Shown: one piece after another, positions 35,722 through 48,899 of the stretch | How the letters are laid out: each line of letters starts with the position of its first letter | Numbering within the stretch: the first letter of the stretch is position 1 | Assembly (NCBI RefSeq): GCF_963676685.1 | Contig: NC_092348.1 | Coordinates: forward strand, 22,233,386 to 22,297,385 | Length of the DNA stretch: 64,000 nt | DNA from: Mytilus edulis | Lineage: Eukaryota; Mollusca; Bivalvia; Mytilida; Mytilidae | Reading direction: 5' to 3' | Notes under the pieces: model-generated | What the model was told of the DNA's origin: nothing | Databases searched by the model: none | Seen by the model: only the letters and a program-made list of their open reading frames with translations | Translations under genes and position numbers: made by a program

Positions 35722-36245
35722 TAAAAAGTAAAATCACAAAAATACTGAACTCAGAGTAAAATACTAATTGGAAAGTCCATACTTAAATGGCAAAATCAAA
35801 ACCCCAAACACATCAAACGAATGGATAACAACTGTCATATCCCTGACATGATACTGGCATTTTCTCAACAGAAAATGGTGAATTAAACCTGGTTTTATAG
35901 CTAGCTAAACCTCTCACTTGTATGAAAGTCGCATAAAATTCATTATATTGACAACGATATGTGATCAATCAAATAGACATAATAGGTAAAATATATCAAA
36001 AATTAAAAAAATGTTTTAATCTTAATCATTATATATAAATCAAACAAATATACAAAGAAGCTCAAAAGGCACAAAGACAAAGCACATGATTAGCAAAAAC
36101 TTAAGACAAAAATACTAACATTTACCATGGCATAATAACACAATGACGGAATTCATAAGTACAGAGACACGTCATATATAACAAAGAAACACAAAAAGGC
36201 ATATAGACAAACACATTGACAACAAACAAAAAAATGAAAGACAAG
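35722..36245 (-). repeat. 3' module of the reverse-transcriptase element, inverted
   Basis: Reverse complement of the 22941-23520 module, including the AGTAAAATCACAAAAATACT terminus and the GACAACGATATGTG block. No reverse transcriptase is attached, so the copy is heavily 5'-truncated. Confidence 0.75.
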
Positions 36246-36534
36246 AATACATTGTTTTAATGTGAACACAACTTTTGTATTTGAGAAATTATATATTTTG
36301 TTTTGTCTGACGTAATTTTTCACGGGGTTCAAACTTCTCTTATTAAAGTAAGAAAAACTACTTAAATTATTGCTTTAAATTCTATTCACAAATATTTGTA
36401 CATATGGGTTAAGGCTTAACTCAAAAATGTTGATTAAATACAAGACGTCTTATACAATGAATCCAAATTAGTGTTGGTAAAATATTGTTTTTTTCTAACG
36501 CATTTTGACCGAATTAGACTATTTACCGGATTTT

Positions 36535-36790
36535 TAATCACTTAAGCAACACGACGGGTGCCACATGTGGAGCAGGATCTGCTTACCCTTCCGGAGCACC
36601 TGAGATAACCCCTAGTTTTTGGTGGGATTCGTGTTGTTTATTCTTTAGTTTTCTATGTTGTGTCGTGTGTACTATTGTTTTTCTGTTTGTCTTTTTTTAT
36701 TTTTAGCCATGGCGTTGTCAGTTTGTTTTAGATTTATGAGTTTGACTGTCCCTTTGGTATCTTTCGTCCCTCTTTTTTTTTTTTGCTCTT
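36535..36790 (+). repeat. Penelope-like element 3' end
   Basis: Inverse copy of the 3' tail at 54887-55140 and 51345-51600. It contains CACGACGGGTGCCACATGTG and ends TTTCGTCCCTC followed by a T-run. The 5' part of the element is absent. Confidence 0.85.
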
Positions 36791-36841
36791 ATCTAATTAT
36801 GTCAAAACTATGTGTAAAAGGAAATTTTTGCTCAAATAAAA

Positions 36842-36900
36842 AAGTCATTATTTTTGTTCACATGTGTGAGTCATTATTTTTGTTCACATGTGTTAGTCAT
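36842..36900. repeat. Tandem duplication of a 27-bp unit
   Basis: GTCATTATTTTTGTTCACATGTGT occurs twice in a row, followed by a third partial GTCATTAT. Confidence 0.85.
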
Positions 36901-37020
36901 TATAATGACATTTTAAGGCCCTGCATTGCATTGATTTAATGTGATTGAAATTAAGTACGCCTGGCCTTACCTATAACTTACCATAAAAGTTATGTTGTCT
37001 GAATATGAAATACCATAAAG

Positions 37021-40000
37021 TTAGTTTTTCTGATTGTATACCAGCTGTAACGAAACATTTGTTCCACTTATATTGATATTTGGCTGGCTTGCAATCTTTG
37101 TAACTTCTACTTCAACGTTATTTACACCATTGTTGATACTGGCAATGTTCGTTGTATCCATTTCTATTATTGTTTCTTCTTTATTTGAGGACAATTGCTC
37201 CACTGGAGTATTCGGCAGCGAAATATGGCTATATGTGGATTTGAACGAATCTTCAGACTTATTACTATCTGAACTATCTTGGCTACATCTGCTTGAATGC
37301 TTGTTGGTAGAAGCAATTTTCTCATTGACATTTATATTAGCATATTGACGCATAATCGGTAGAGGGGTATTTTCGATAGTTGTAAAATCTGTTAGATTTA
37401 TATTATCGACATCGCTTGTTGAACCTTGATAATTTTCATATTGATGGGCATCTGATTCTGGCAAGGTTTGGACGAAAGGCTCTTGTACTGATATAATTGT
37501 CTTTGATTCTAACATCAAATCCGATCTTGGACTTCTACTTTTTACTGTTTCAACTGATGAACTTGATTTATCACTTACTCGATTGTCAATATCAGTATCA
37601 AAGCTATCTGAATCAAAGTTATCTTTCTTATCATTGTCAGATTCTTTGCATTTATTGAAAGAACAAGCCGCTTTGTGTCCTTTCACCAGACCTTGCTTTT
37701 TCGATTGAGAAATATTTTCTATATCAGTGGTTTCAATTGTTCCATCTTGAAAGTTAAGAGTTTCATATCCCTTCTCATCTGGATATTCTTCAACCGTATC
37801 ATAGTCGCCTTCTTTATCATCCTCCTTCGGTGTATTTCCATTGGTCACATCAAGGGTTGAAGAAATAGATGCTGTAACGGATTTAACTTCGATTTCTAAT
37901 TCAGAAGGATTGGTGCCTTCCGTTGATAGTTTGATTTCGCTTTCATCATCATTTATTGGTGGAAGGTTGCACTTTGTGTCTTTAAATCTCGTTTTATTCA
38001 TCTCATCAGTCAAAACCTCATTTCTTCTTATTGAACTTGAGTTTTCATATGCACTACTGTTAGGTCTGTCTGATTGGATGTTTGGGAGATTCTATATCAA
38101 AAAATGAAATACTATTAAAATGTATCTTAATAATCTTTTGACATTTGCATTCAAAAATACATTCGTATTTGCACGTATGATAAGCTTATGTATAAAACCA
38201 ATTGGTTTATTTTCTATTCTTTGTGCTGTAAAATTTATAATAGTGAGATTAGTTTGATGATTGCAGTTGTCTGTTAAATATCATTGCTCAGAAAAATAGT
38301 CATATTTATACATCATTATATCGCATGATACCCATAGAGTTATTGTTTTAAAAATTCGTCTGAAAATGATAGTTTTACGTGGAACCATATTTTACGGAGT
38401 ACATAAACACACAATAAGTACGACAGTCATATCAAGTACTAGTTTACTGTGAACCTTTGTGTTTATAATTCCTGTCTACTGAATAAAATAACACCTCGAT
38501 GGACATTTTATTTCTTCTTAAATTTTGCCCTTGTTTGTTTAAACTAAGATATCGTAATACTGCAAAATCAAAAATCTATCCTAAGCTTAAATGACACAGA
38601 TTTAGATATATATTCCCGTTCGACCTTCAAAATGAGAAAAACACGTTCCTAGGATAACAAAGTGTATATAGTAATAGTTTCCATAAATCGTGATTAAAAT
38701 AACAATCCTAGATAAAGAATATTGATGCACTATTTCCTCTTATAAAAATCCCAAACCGCATACATAATTTTCATCGACAGACAACTACATCTTTCGATGT
38801 TTTTGTTTAGTTACACGTTCAGATATATTTGATATGTCCTGTTGCTTAATGAATAACATTTTAACTTGAAGTGAACTTTCCATTTAGAGGTTTAGCATAA
38901 TAAGACTTTTTTATTTAACACAAAAAAACCACTTCGAACTATCAACTTTGACAACTATCAATAGTTCCTAGTAGTAATGTTGAAATCGTTTCTTCGAAAT
39001 TTTCACGGCCGCCTTCATGAGTTTGTTGACTGTACCACAGAGTACATTGGATATGTTCCAATTGACGTAGCTACCATCCTGGTATCTTTTCATCGATTGT
39101 AAAATTATTTAAAGTGTTATTTGTATTTAACACCAATTTGTACTTTCTATGAACAACACGACGGATGACATATATGTTAAATGATTCTCTTAACACCACG
39201 CAGCATATGTGATCACCCTCAGGTTTTTGGAGTAGGTTCGTTTTCTCAATCTTCAGCCTTTTATATTATGTTTTTGTCTATTAACTAATGAATTTTGGAA
39301 TTCAGCCTCCTTTTTTCTAAATTTTAGTCATATCAGATACCCTAATCATGCGATGTTTACAATTCAAATGATGGGTAACGCAGTTCACATTTACCATTTT
39401 TCATTTTAAAAAAAACAAACTTGTGCTCAAAATGCTCAAACAACTAAAGTAGTGTTTGTCTACATCGACACTTTTTTCAGTTGCACTTTCATATTTTTAA
39501 TAGTACTTTTTGAAATGATGACGTTTAGTTTATTCTTTTGTATTTCCTAACTCGGTCTGTAGTTAACATTACAATGCACACAATCTATGTATTACTGGTA
39601 AATTATTTATCTAGGGATTTCGTTACCACATTTTTTTATATATATTGTGTCTTGAATCTTGGCTGTGAATTAAAACCCTTATTGATGGGCTACTACATCT
39701 GAACTTTTTCATCAATTTCTTTTAAAGTTCGTACACTAATTAGATACGGATCAGTGTAAACTTATCAATCCTTTAAAAAAATGTCTTCTTAGTAATCAAG
39801 AGGCTCTCAAGAATCCGAATCGCTCACCTTGTAATGTTTTGCTTGAATCTTCCACCAATGACTATAGATATATTTTTTCTTTATAGATATGAGTTGTTTA
39901 AAAATACTTTTTAAATGTTCTTTGTATCTCATATTTTACCACTATGTTCCATTTTAGCCATAGTGGCTATGTTTCCTCACGCATAAGGAAACAGAGAAAA

Positions 40001-43000
40001 ACAAAATTTATACTAGATTCTCTAAAACTCATTCAGCCCAAGTTTGGCTTAAATTGATTCCTGAGTTTCAGAGGAGAGAATGTTACAAGAAAACAAACTC
40101 GATAAACCAATTATGAAAAATTGTCTTTATTGGAAATAACTCTTGAAGGGGTCAATTGACAATTATGGTCAATAAACATATTTTAAGATCTTACTTGGCT
40201 GAACATTTTTGCTGCTTACAGTTTATCGTGATCTATAATAATATTCGAGATAATAGCCAAAAACTACAATATTTCCTGAGAATCATCAATTTAGGGAATA
40301 AACAAAAACATCAGATACCAGATTTGGCTGATAATTTCAGGACAGGTAGATCTTTACCTCATGAATGCTGGAACTTCTTGTCTGATTTGCACAAAATGCT
40401 TTAGGTTGAAATATAAGTCAATACTGCATTTTACTTTTTGTTCCAAATCAGCCATGGTGGCTATGTTTCTGAGGAAACGGAAAATAAAACAACTAATTCT
40501 ACATAACATAAGAATCATTCAGCTTAAGTTTGGTAAAATAGTTTCAGAGGAGAAGATTTAAAAAAAAAACCATGATAAACAAATTATGTAAAATTATCCT
40601 TAAAGGGCAATAACTGCTTAAGAAATCAACTGATAATTTTGATCATAAGTCTTATTTGTAGTTCTTACATTGCTAAGTATTTTTGCTGTTTACAGTTTAT
40701 CTTTATCTTTTTAATAGTATCCAAGATAATAACCAAAATCTACAAAAATTCCTGAAAATATCCAATTGACTGACAGAAACACAACCAATTCTAGATGTTA
40801 GATTCATCTGAAAATTCAATCAAGTGGATGAGTTCCAGTTGGTGTATCATTCTGGGAGGACATGTTTTGTTTATTTATAAAATTTTGTTGGCTATATTTG
40901 AACACAACTGTACTTGAGTCGGTACCTTATGTCTTTTGTCTTTTAGGTTTTATACGCTTAGTGCTGATTAGGGGGATCAATGTTTAGTTTGCTCTTTTGT
41001 TGTGTAGTTGTATCGCTATTTCGGGCTAGGGTATTGCACAACCGTAAGCATGTTTGCCCCCTTGAGGATATTGTTTTTTGCATATGTCGGGCTGGGGATT
41101 TCCTCTTTCGAAATGCATGTAGTTAATGTCGTGTCGTAACAGAGGCTTTTTTTTGCTAACCGTACTGCGTATATTTGACTGTTGTTGAATGCTAAACAGT
41201 GTCTAATAGTCGTTTTTACCTTCTTCCTTTAAAAATATAATGGAGATAGTTGTCGACTTATGCAGCATGGGATTCACTACTTTTCTCCCCGGACAGAAGT
41301 ATCTTAGTGCGGTGTGTATTGCAAAGTCCTCAGATTTCTTTATTGTGTTTTTTTTTATCGATTTTTGTTTGCCATGTCGTTATGATTTTATCATCGACTT
41401 TGAATATCCTCTAATCTTTTACCTATTTTGTTTTGTCTCAGATACAATCATATCACATTTCTTTATTCATATCGAGAATGGAAGTAACTTCCACAGACAT
41501 TGTCAAATTAAGAAGATTCTACGTATGCTATGCATGGTATCTTTCATAAAGTATAGGAATACTTTACCTTTTCTGGTTCCACAGCAGCAGTTGGGGCTTT
41601 TGTGTATCTTGTCTTCTTATCAACTTCTTTTTCAGCCTCTTTTGCACACAATGCAGCTTTTTGTTGTCCACTTAAGTTGTTTTCCTCCGTCTTGTCTGTA
41701 TCGAATGATATAGAATTTTTCCTGATGTCGTTTCCGTCAACCTATAGGTCGAGAAGGTAAAATGTATAAAACAACTTGTATTGTATTGATGTTCGTGGTT
41801 ATTTGAAGAAGAGAAGAATTATGTGGTTTCAGGTTTCTCCATAGATTTTTATATTTTTTTGACAGTGACAAAGCATATAATGACGAAATTTATACAATAC
41901 TGATGCTATCGATGAATTTTCTAAGACTTGTTTTAAACAGTCATTATAGTATTCTATTGAACGTTCAGAATCATCGACTTGTTGTTTTATCATTCTGATT
42001 TGGGTTTTATGGGGTTAATATCTGTTCACTTTGTTCTTATTGGACACACGATTAAAAGAGTTTCTTGTTTTTTCTGCATTGAAATTTGGTAAAAATTAAC
42101 GATGTGCATGACACAAGATCGTTGTTGTGCTAAGTTATTAATATTAATAAGTTGTGCTTCCAATTAAAGATATGGTACTAGGGGAACAAGAACGACTTAC
42201 CATTTTAGCGCATCTGACATTAACCGAGTCTTTAAAGTATTCATGTACATCAATTTTAAGTTTCTGTGCTTTGTGTACTCTTACATTTGTTTGTCTATTC
42301 GTCTGTTAATAATATATTGTTGTTTTCTTCCAATTTTTGGAATATTCTTATAATTCTTTACTTAAATCAGCCGGTGATATTTTAGCGTTAGATAAAATTT
42401 ATTCGTTTCAGCAGGCATATCAAATAATTTGAGCTTGCTTTCGGTAACTGCAAGAATTTTCTGTATCGTTTTATGTAGAACGTAGTGTTGGTTCTGTAAT
42501 TTCTGTATTCATATATATAGTGATTTTTTAAAATTCACGCACATATGACTTTCTGTTGTAATGATAGTGCCTTTTTAGGGGAATGAATATTAAAAAAATC
42601 TGGTGAATCAAGTTGAAGTTCTTCCATTATTTAAAAGTTTTACGAACACAATCATTATTTAATTTACCGAATGAAATATCTGTCTGGAGACATACATGTA
42701 TAAATACACACTATTTTTATGTCGTTGGTTTTAAAAATTCTGAACAAAATGTACGGAATGTTTAGGGGAAATCGGTGTTTATGTTTCATTAATTCTCTAT
42801 TGATTTACAAAGGGAAAACTGCTTCATGTTGATAATTCTGTGTTTTCATCCTTGGGATTGAAATTTGAAAAAAAAGTTAAATGACTGTACACAATGCATC
42901 ATTTTCATAGTATTATAAAAAGACAAATAAAAATTGAAATGCAAAAGCCTTCCAGCTAAAACTGTCTAGACGATTAGACAAATAATTACTGAATTAAATG

Positions 43001-46000
43001 AATTCTTTTCAAATAAAAATAAACTTTTTTTTAATACCTTGTTGCATGTCGTCGAATTACGTTTTATATCTTCACTCCGATTTGTACAAAAAACATACAC
43101 CACCATCATTCCCAAAGCTATTGCCAAGAGGGCAGATAGACCAATGACTATATATAACAAAATTCCTTTTAATTGTGTCTCTTTGTCTATATCTTCACAT
43201 AAACATGTTGTTTTTAAAGAACTATCCTGACACAATATCAAACAGGCCAAACACACTTTATTTTCGTTGAGTGTTATTCCATAATGACTTGATGGACATT
43301 TCTTTTTGCATACAAACATGTTTGATTTGAATTCATGGTGCTTTCCATAACAATTGCCTTTCAAATGATAATAATCTTTCGGACACCCATTGGTCTTACA
43401 GCTGTCATTTTGTAGATTCGTGCAATAAGGACAACACGTGTCATCAAATGTGGCGTTGGTGTAGTTGCATTTAGGTGTTTCTTTGTTTTCCTATAAAAAC
43501 ATATTGTTAGATTTTGTTTTAAATATTTGAAAAAATATGGTACTAGAAAAATGCGTAGATATTTTAAAAAAACACAATTGTTTAAGCCTATTAAATCTTT
43601 ACCATAGTTTTATTCACTTCTAATGAGTACTCAGAGCTCTTTGTGTGATGTCAGGTGTCGAAGGTAATATCTGATCTAATGTTTAGTACGAGCTATTTCA
43701 AACTGATATATAAAGTAAACACATTTATTTCATACCTAGAATTTTTAAGCATTTTCATTTTGAAATTATTTGTAGTACTGAACCGAGTGCTCACTTACAA
43801 CTATTCTAAAAGGGAAATGCTCTTAACCAACACAACGACTTATAACAATATAAAAGTATATGTATATGCAAGAATATGCATGGTAAAAGCTACCACACCA
43901 GGCTCATAATTTAATGCATCAGTCGTGTTTTGTTTACATAGTGTCGTTCGAATAAAATAGTTTGAAACGGAAGTCAAAAAGCAATTTTAAAATACATTAA
44001 AAAGCAAATAATTCATTAAATTGACCAAAAGCCTTCGAAGGCTAACTATGACTTGCTTGAGTGTTTCGAATGATTTTGACGTTTTATAAAATAAATTACA
44101 CCTAACAACAGTTTCATCGATTAATCACAGATACTCGCATCACCTTTTTCAGAATCGTAGAATAAACCTTTCATGTCTCTTTGGGTTGCTCGAACAATTT
44201 GTCAATATAACGTAACTTTCTCTTATTTTTCTTGTTCGGTGTGAGAAAAATATTTCTCTTCACTAGTGAAATATCTGTTCTCGGTGAATGATTGTTCTAA
44301 ATGTAGTTATGACGTCAAATTTTCTTAGTTTCTTCTAGATTCCCTATTGTAACGTCATAATGAAACGGCGACTATGCATTGTGACGTCAAATATAAAGAA
44401 CACAGCTTTCTACAATTTTTTTTTCAAAATGAAGGACAAAAATCATTTGAGAAACAGATTTTACCACCTAAACTCGAGTATGACGATATTTCTTTACTCT
44501 CAATAGATTTATTTTAATTATTTATAAAACTCTAAAAGCCTTGCGATAAATAGATTTATCATATGTTTAGTAGTAAATACAGTAGTTTTGCATATTTGAT
44601 AAATAGCCTGCTGTTTAATCCATATCGCGCAACTTTGATGCGCACCCTTTATCGCATACTCTTTATCACACCCCTACTTTTTTTTTTTTTTTTTTTTTTA
44701 CATAAAGTCAGTTTTTATTTATGTAAGCTTAAGAAAAATTTTCCTCAAAATAGGTCCAATAGAACGGTCATTCGGGCGTGATGCAATTTATTGAATGACG
44801 TCATTGTTTGGTATGTGACGTCACGAACGTCAAGTTTTCATATTTTTTGGCACACTAAATGCAACTATAAAAAATACAAAACACACAAAAAATACAATAA
44901 TAAACCAAATATTTTTAAAACAACAGCACGCAAATTGTAAGGTAACCCAGGTGCTTCGGATAAGTAATTGAGCAGTTCTTTTAAGGCCTTTGAAACAAGA
45001 CAAAAGTATAACTGAAGGTATCCCAGTGTTATGGATCAGAAAACAGTTCATATAATATAATACTCTTCTGTTGAAATATATGATAAAGCGTATAAAACAT
45101 GGCAAAATCCGTATCACATGCCGTATCACCCTCGACCAATATCATCCCTCGGGCCGAAAAGCCCTTGGGCTGATATTGGTGTCTCGGGATGATACGACAT
45201 ATGATACGGATTTTGCCATGTATTATTCTCTATTAAACAATTAAAGGAGTAGGTTCAGTAAGACCCCTTTTTGCCCCCAAAATATAGCAGTTTTACAAAA
45301 TTGTTAAAATGTAAACTTTTAGTTATTTTTTTTGGAAGGTATAATGCCTCTGCTACATAAATATGTGCTGTTTTGTGCATTACAATGCACATATATCGGG
45401 TACTTGCATCATTAAGTCATGCTAAATTACTGAAATCTTCACAATTTCAGCATTTTAATTAAATTTTAGACGATTTTCGTCTTAAATGAAAGTGGCCGCA
45501 TTCGTATTCATTCTTGATATTGAAATTTAAGTTGTGCTTAATGATAATACATAACACATATAATGGTCGAGGATGAACACGGATGCAGCCACTTTCATTT
45601 TGACAAAAAACATCTGAAAATTGACATGTTTTGGCATATTTGATAGATGTTTCATATTTAAGGTAAAATCGGAGCGTTTTTAATGAGTGAATCAGTTAAA
45701 ATCTTTCACAAAAAATAATTGAATCAATTGAAATATTCAAACTCCCTCAGGCAAAGTTGACTGAAAGTAAAATCAGCTTTTTGTTGGTATGATTTTCATG
45801 TTTTCGTGTCTTGTACATATTTGGCTATCAATTTCAAAATTTGAATTTTTGGGCGTTCCTGATTAAGTTGAATAAGGGACATCGATTCAGACGCGCGAAA
45901 TTGTCTGTCGGAACTGAATTAGTGTTTTATATCTTTTTTTTTGCATAGTTTTATTTCTCATCGACAATGGCCGGATTTTTTAAAAGAACTACATCGATCG

Positions 46001-48518
46001 GATCTCGTTTGAAATCACAGTAAAGCAGACAATAGACTTTGCGTCGCCAGTTAAATGGAAAAAAGAAATACAATATCAACTGGATAGTTTTATAAATCAT
46101 GTTGATTCAATTTGCCTTAATTTCAAAATAATTATCTCGGAATTAAAGTGTCTGACAAACTGCCATGCTTATAAGCCAGATAAGCTACAGATAAGCTAGA
46201 GGACAGTTGTCTTGAAGAAAGTATATAAGTTTCTTTTGATCTATGCTGATGATTATTTAAACTTTTTTCACCCCATCCCTTTACTTATGGCTTGTATTCG
46301 TAAAGTTCTAATCTTTGGAAGCGACTTAATCCTTAATACTTTGTTATATCAATCAAAATATCTTTAGTGTTTTATTTGTGAATAATATATAGCTGTTTTT
46401 TAAAGGATAACAGTTGCGTTATTCATGATAATGAGACTTAATTAATAGCAACAACAAAATAATTTTACCTTCCTTTTCTGAAAAAAAGACAATTAAATGC
46501 ATCACGGTATCATTCACCATCTTTAAGTAATTTTTAAGTAATTGTATAAAATCCTTCGTGCGAAATCCTTCATTATTTACAATTGGCAAACTATCAAAAT
46601 GTTTAGATTCTAAAGATTTTATAAAGGTTAACAACACGTATTTATAGATATTACAGAATAAAGTTGGAAAGTAAAAGGTAATTTACCTAATCTTTCCGAG
46701 CTTGTACATCCCAATTTCTCTCATTCCATTGGTCGATGTTATTTCATTATTTAATTGTTACAATATTACCTTGTCTTTTGTTTATGTGTCTATCATTGTC
46801 TATGTGTTTATTTTTTTGTTTATTGTTTATTTATATAAATAAGGCCGTTAGTTTTTTCGTTTGAATTGTTTTTAATTTTATCATTTCGGTGCCTTTTATT
46901 GCTGACTATGCGGTATGGGCTTTGCTCAATGTTGAAGGCTGTACAGTGACCTAAAGTTGTTAATTTCTGTGTCATGTTGGTCTCTTCTGGAGAGTTGTCG
47001 CCTTGTCAATCATACCACATCTTCTTTTTATATAATATATCTATTATTATCTAAAAACCGATCAATAATAGATCAGTTGGTTTTGTGATACTAGAATAAA
47101 AATTATTTTTTGATTGCATGTATTCATTTACAGTTTTACCTTGATTATATGCAATATCATACATTAAGTCTGAAAATTGAAAACTATTTTTTTAAATGGC
47201 AGTGAACAATATATAGTGACCATTGTTAAATATTACAAATGCACAAACCAATCTGGATGTTTTAGATAAAAATATGCAAATTGGTGATACTCTGAATCTG
47301 TTGACAGTTATGATTTTTCGACGCTCTGAATTATTACGTTGACATACTGTTATCAAACAAAAGATTTCTTTTTAAGATGCCCCTTTGAAGAATTTTAATT
47401 GGAAGAGCATTTGCTGCAACTTATATTAAACTTTTCTATTCTAAATATACACATATTGAACCGTAATGAAATTATTTAGCTGTAAATCTTACCGTTGGCA
47501 ACATTTATATATATAAAAGAAGATGCGTTATTAATGTAAATGAGACAAGTCTTTACAAGAGACCAAATGATACAAAAATTATAGGTCACCGTACGGCCTT
47601 CAACACTCAGCAAATCCTATACCCCAGCTAGTCAGCTATAAAAAGTCCCGTTTCAGAAAGTCAATTTGATTAAGTTGTATATATTCATTGACCTTTAGCA
47701 CACAAACTTGTTCTTTGATTTTTTTATCATATTGCAACACAAACTTTAAAAACACGGGATGTCGCATCCTAGTTTTTATGCTGATGTTCTAGTTGGTATC
47801 ACATTATGTTTGATTTAGTTGTCATTGGCTAATAACTAATATAACTGTCAGTAACTGAAAAAATTTTAATTCGATATTCTGAGTATTTTGTGTCATTGTT
47901 TTATTTTTTGCTCCCTATCATATTGACGAGTCCATCCCTTTCAAAATGACTTATACAATGCCTTTGTGTAGCCCAAACATATTTATAGCTATGAGAAAAC
48001 CAAATTCAGATTGAAAGAAATTAAGAAGTTCTGCTTAATGCATATATATATATACCGAAATGTACAGTACCCCTCAATTCATATATTGACGTAGTATTCA
48101 CATCAAATGACAAAAACTAAATTTGGGTTTGGAGAGTGTTTTAAGTTTATGCTTTTACTAAAAAAATTACTGTTTCCAAGCAGAATCTGTTAGAATTGAC
48201 ATAACGGAACACTTTCTAGTCTTATAGTTTTGACGCAAAATGACTCCTTCACACTGTGTATATGTTATGGCCTCTCATATCGAGCTTTGGACATTTCTAA
48301 AACTGTGTCAGTGTAGTCATATGAAGGTTATTATTTTTAGTTTGTATTTGTGTATGTTTATCTATGTGTCTCAATTAGTTAGATACAGTTGATAATTTTA
48401 CTAGTTTATCAAAACAGTTTGATACAATAAGAATGACAGCTAGACATACCTGAAATTGAATTGCTGTATTTACATATAATAATAACCATATTAACGTGCT
48501 CCTTTTCTGCAAGCTCAT
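37021..48518 (-). CDS. Type I membrane receptor-like protein with tyrosine-motif tail, 4 coding exons, 588 aa
   Basis: Coding exons: 48450-48518, 43038-43490, 41568-41741 and 37021-38091, all GT/AG and all joined in phase 0. An acceptor at 48525 places a 5' UTR intron just before the ATG. Residues 1-23 form a signal peptide (STLIWLLLYVNTAIQFQ). Residues 24-131 form an ectodomain with 14 cysteines and two N-glycosylation sites; CKKKCPSSHYG and CLACLILC resemble furin-like or growth-factor-receptor cysteine repeats. Residues about 132-157 span the membrane (LLYIVIGLSALLAIALGMMV). The tail of about 430 residues is acidic and Ser/Thr-rich with no kinase or death domain. Its tyrosines include Y329 (YDTV) and Y341 (YETL), eight residues apart as in an ITAM; YxN Grb2-type sites at Y247, Y450 and Y482; and STYSHI (Y519), an ITIM-type pattern. 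I do not recognise the family. It is likely a plasma-membrane adaptor-type receptor; skipped exons cannot be excluded because every join is phase 0. Confidence 0.85.
38092..39798. other. Intron sequence, no features
   Basis: AT-rich intron between exons 3 and 4 of the receptor gene. No repeat or gene is recognised. Confidence 0.5.
39799..40775 (+). repeat. Bivalve repeat family, diverged copy C
   Basis: It begins AGAGGCTCTCAAG..CGCTCACC, the same end motif as copies A and B. Two internal units follow with CAGAGGAGA, GGGGTCAATTGAC and TTTTGCTG.TTACAGTTTATC blocks. It is more diverged than copies A and B. It lies in the last intron of the receptor gene. Confidence 0.65.
40776..41567. other. 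Intron sequence with a non-coding open frame
   Basis: The plus-strand frame of 157 codons at 41240-41713 runs antisense into receptor exon 3 and is a shadow. 40920-41200 is GC-richer (CGGGCTAGGGTATTGCAC, GTCGGGCTGGGGATTTCC) and may be a retroelement tail; this is not resolved. Confidence 0.4.
41742..43037. other. Intron sequence, no features
   Basis: AT-rich intron between receptor exons 2 and 3. Nothing is recognised. Confidence 0.5.
43491..45096. other. First coding intron of the receptor gene, left part
   Basis: AT-rich, with a T-run of about 24 at 44677-44699. Several TGACGTCA-type and GACGTCA words occur between 44310 and 44830. No gene is seen. Confidence 0.4.
45097..45221. repeat. 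Long imperfect hairpin
   Basis: ACATGGCAAAATCCGTATCA on the left pairs with its inverse at 45202-45221. Pairing continues through GTATCA and ACCAATATCA.CCC to a short loop near CGAAAAG (45154-45160). The design matches the hairpin at 20277-20416, but the sequence is different. Confidence 0.8.
45222..46834. other. Intron sequence with a probable dispersed repeat
   Basis: 45245-45940 begins AGGAGTAGGTTCAGTAAGAC, text I recognise from dispersed mussel repeats. It has two similar blocks describing GTGGC/AGTGGCCGCATTCG-type sequence. Its ends are unclear. The remainder is AT-rich without features. Confidence 0.4.
46835..47035 (+). repeat. Mussel repeat, copy of the 27600-27800 family
   Basis: It shares AATAAGGCCGTTAGTTTTTT, GACTATGCGGTATGGGCTTT and TGTTGAAGGC with 27600-27800 and ends CATACCACATCTTCTTTTTA. 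Confidence 0.85.
47508..47660 (-). repeat. Mussel repeat, inverted partial copy
   Basis: Reverse complement of the same family: GAGACAAGTC, CAAGAGACCAAATGA and GTACGGCCTTCAACACTCAG are present. It lies about 470 bp from its inverted partner, in the same intron. Confidence 0.8.
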
Positions 48519-48524
48519 TATCAC

Positions 48525-48899
48525 CTAAAAGATAAAAAATTTCATATCAACATATGAATATAATGACATCTCAATTGAGTATACACCAATGAAAATTGAT
48601 AACGAAAATAGAAGTAAACTAAATAATCTTATAAGATAAAAGGTATTAAAAAAGAAGTCAAAAGTACTCAAAATGTACTGGTGCTGAACTTGACCTATGT
48701 TAATAATGCAAGAATTTTAAGACTAAGAAAGTTGTTTTAAAGTAAAATAATACTTGTCAATGGCCAAAATGTAGTTGCATGGCATCATTAAAAAAAATAT
48801 ATATATTAATATTTTGAATTCAATATTGAAGTTAGAAAAATGAATTAGATTTTTTTTTTAGTAGCGCAGCGCTTAATCGCCACGATTTAGGAATTGAAA
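48525..48899. other. Region upstream of receptor coding exon 1
   Basis: Begins as an intron in the 5' UTR (acceptor at 48525-48526). The first exon and promoter were not identified. It is AT-rich, with TATATATA at 48798. Confidence 0.4.

Noticed and set aside
37034-38107. Plus-strand frames with hydrophobic runs
   Set aside because: They are antisense shadows of the last receptor exon.
41240-41713. 157-codon plus-strand frame
   Set aside because: It overlaps receptor exon 3 in antisense, and the part outside the exon is intron with no coding character.
44310-44830. Cluster of TGACGTCA-type words as a CRE enhancer
   Set aside because: The words are few and irregularly placed in an intron, with no supporting evidence.
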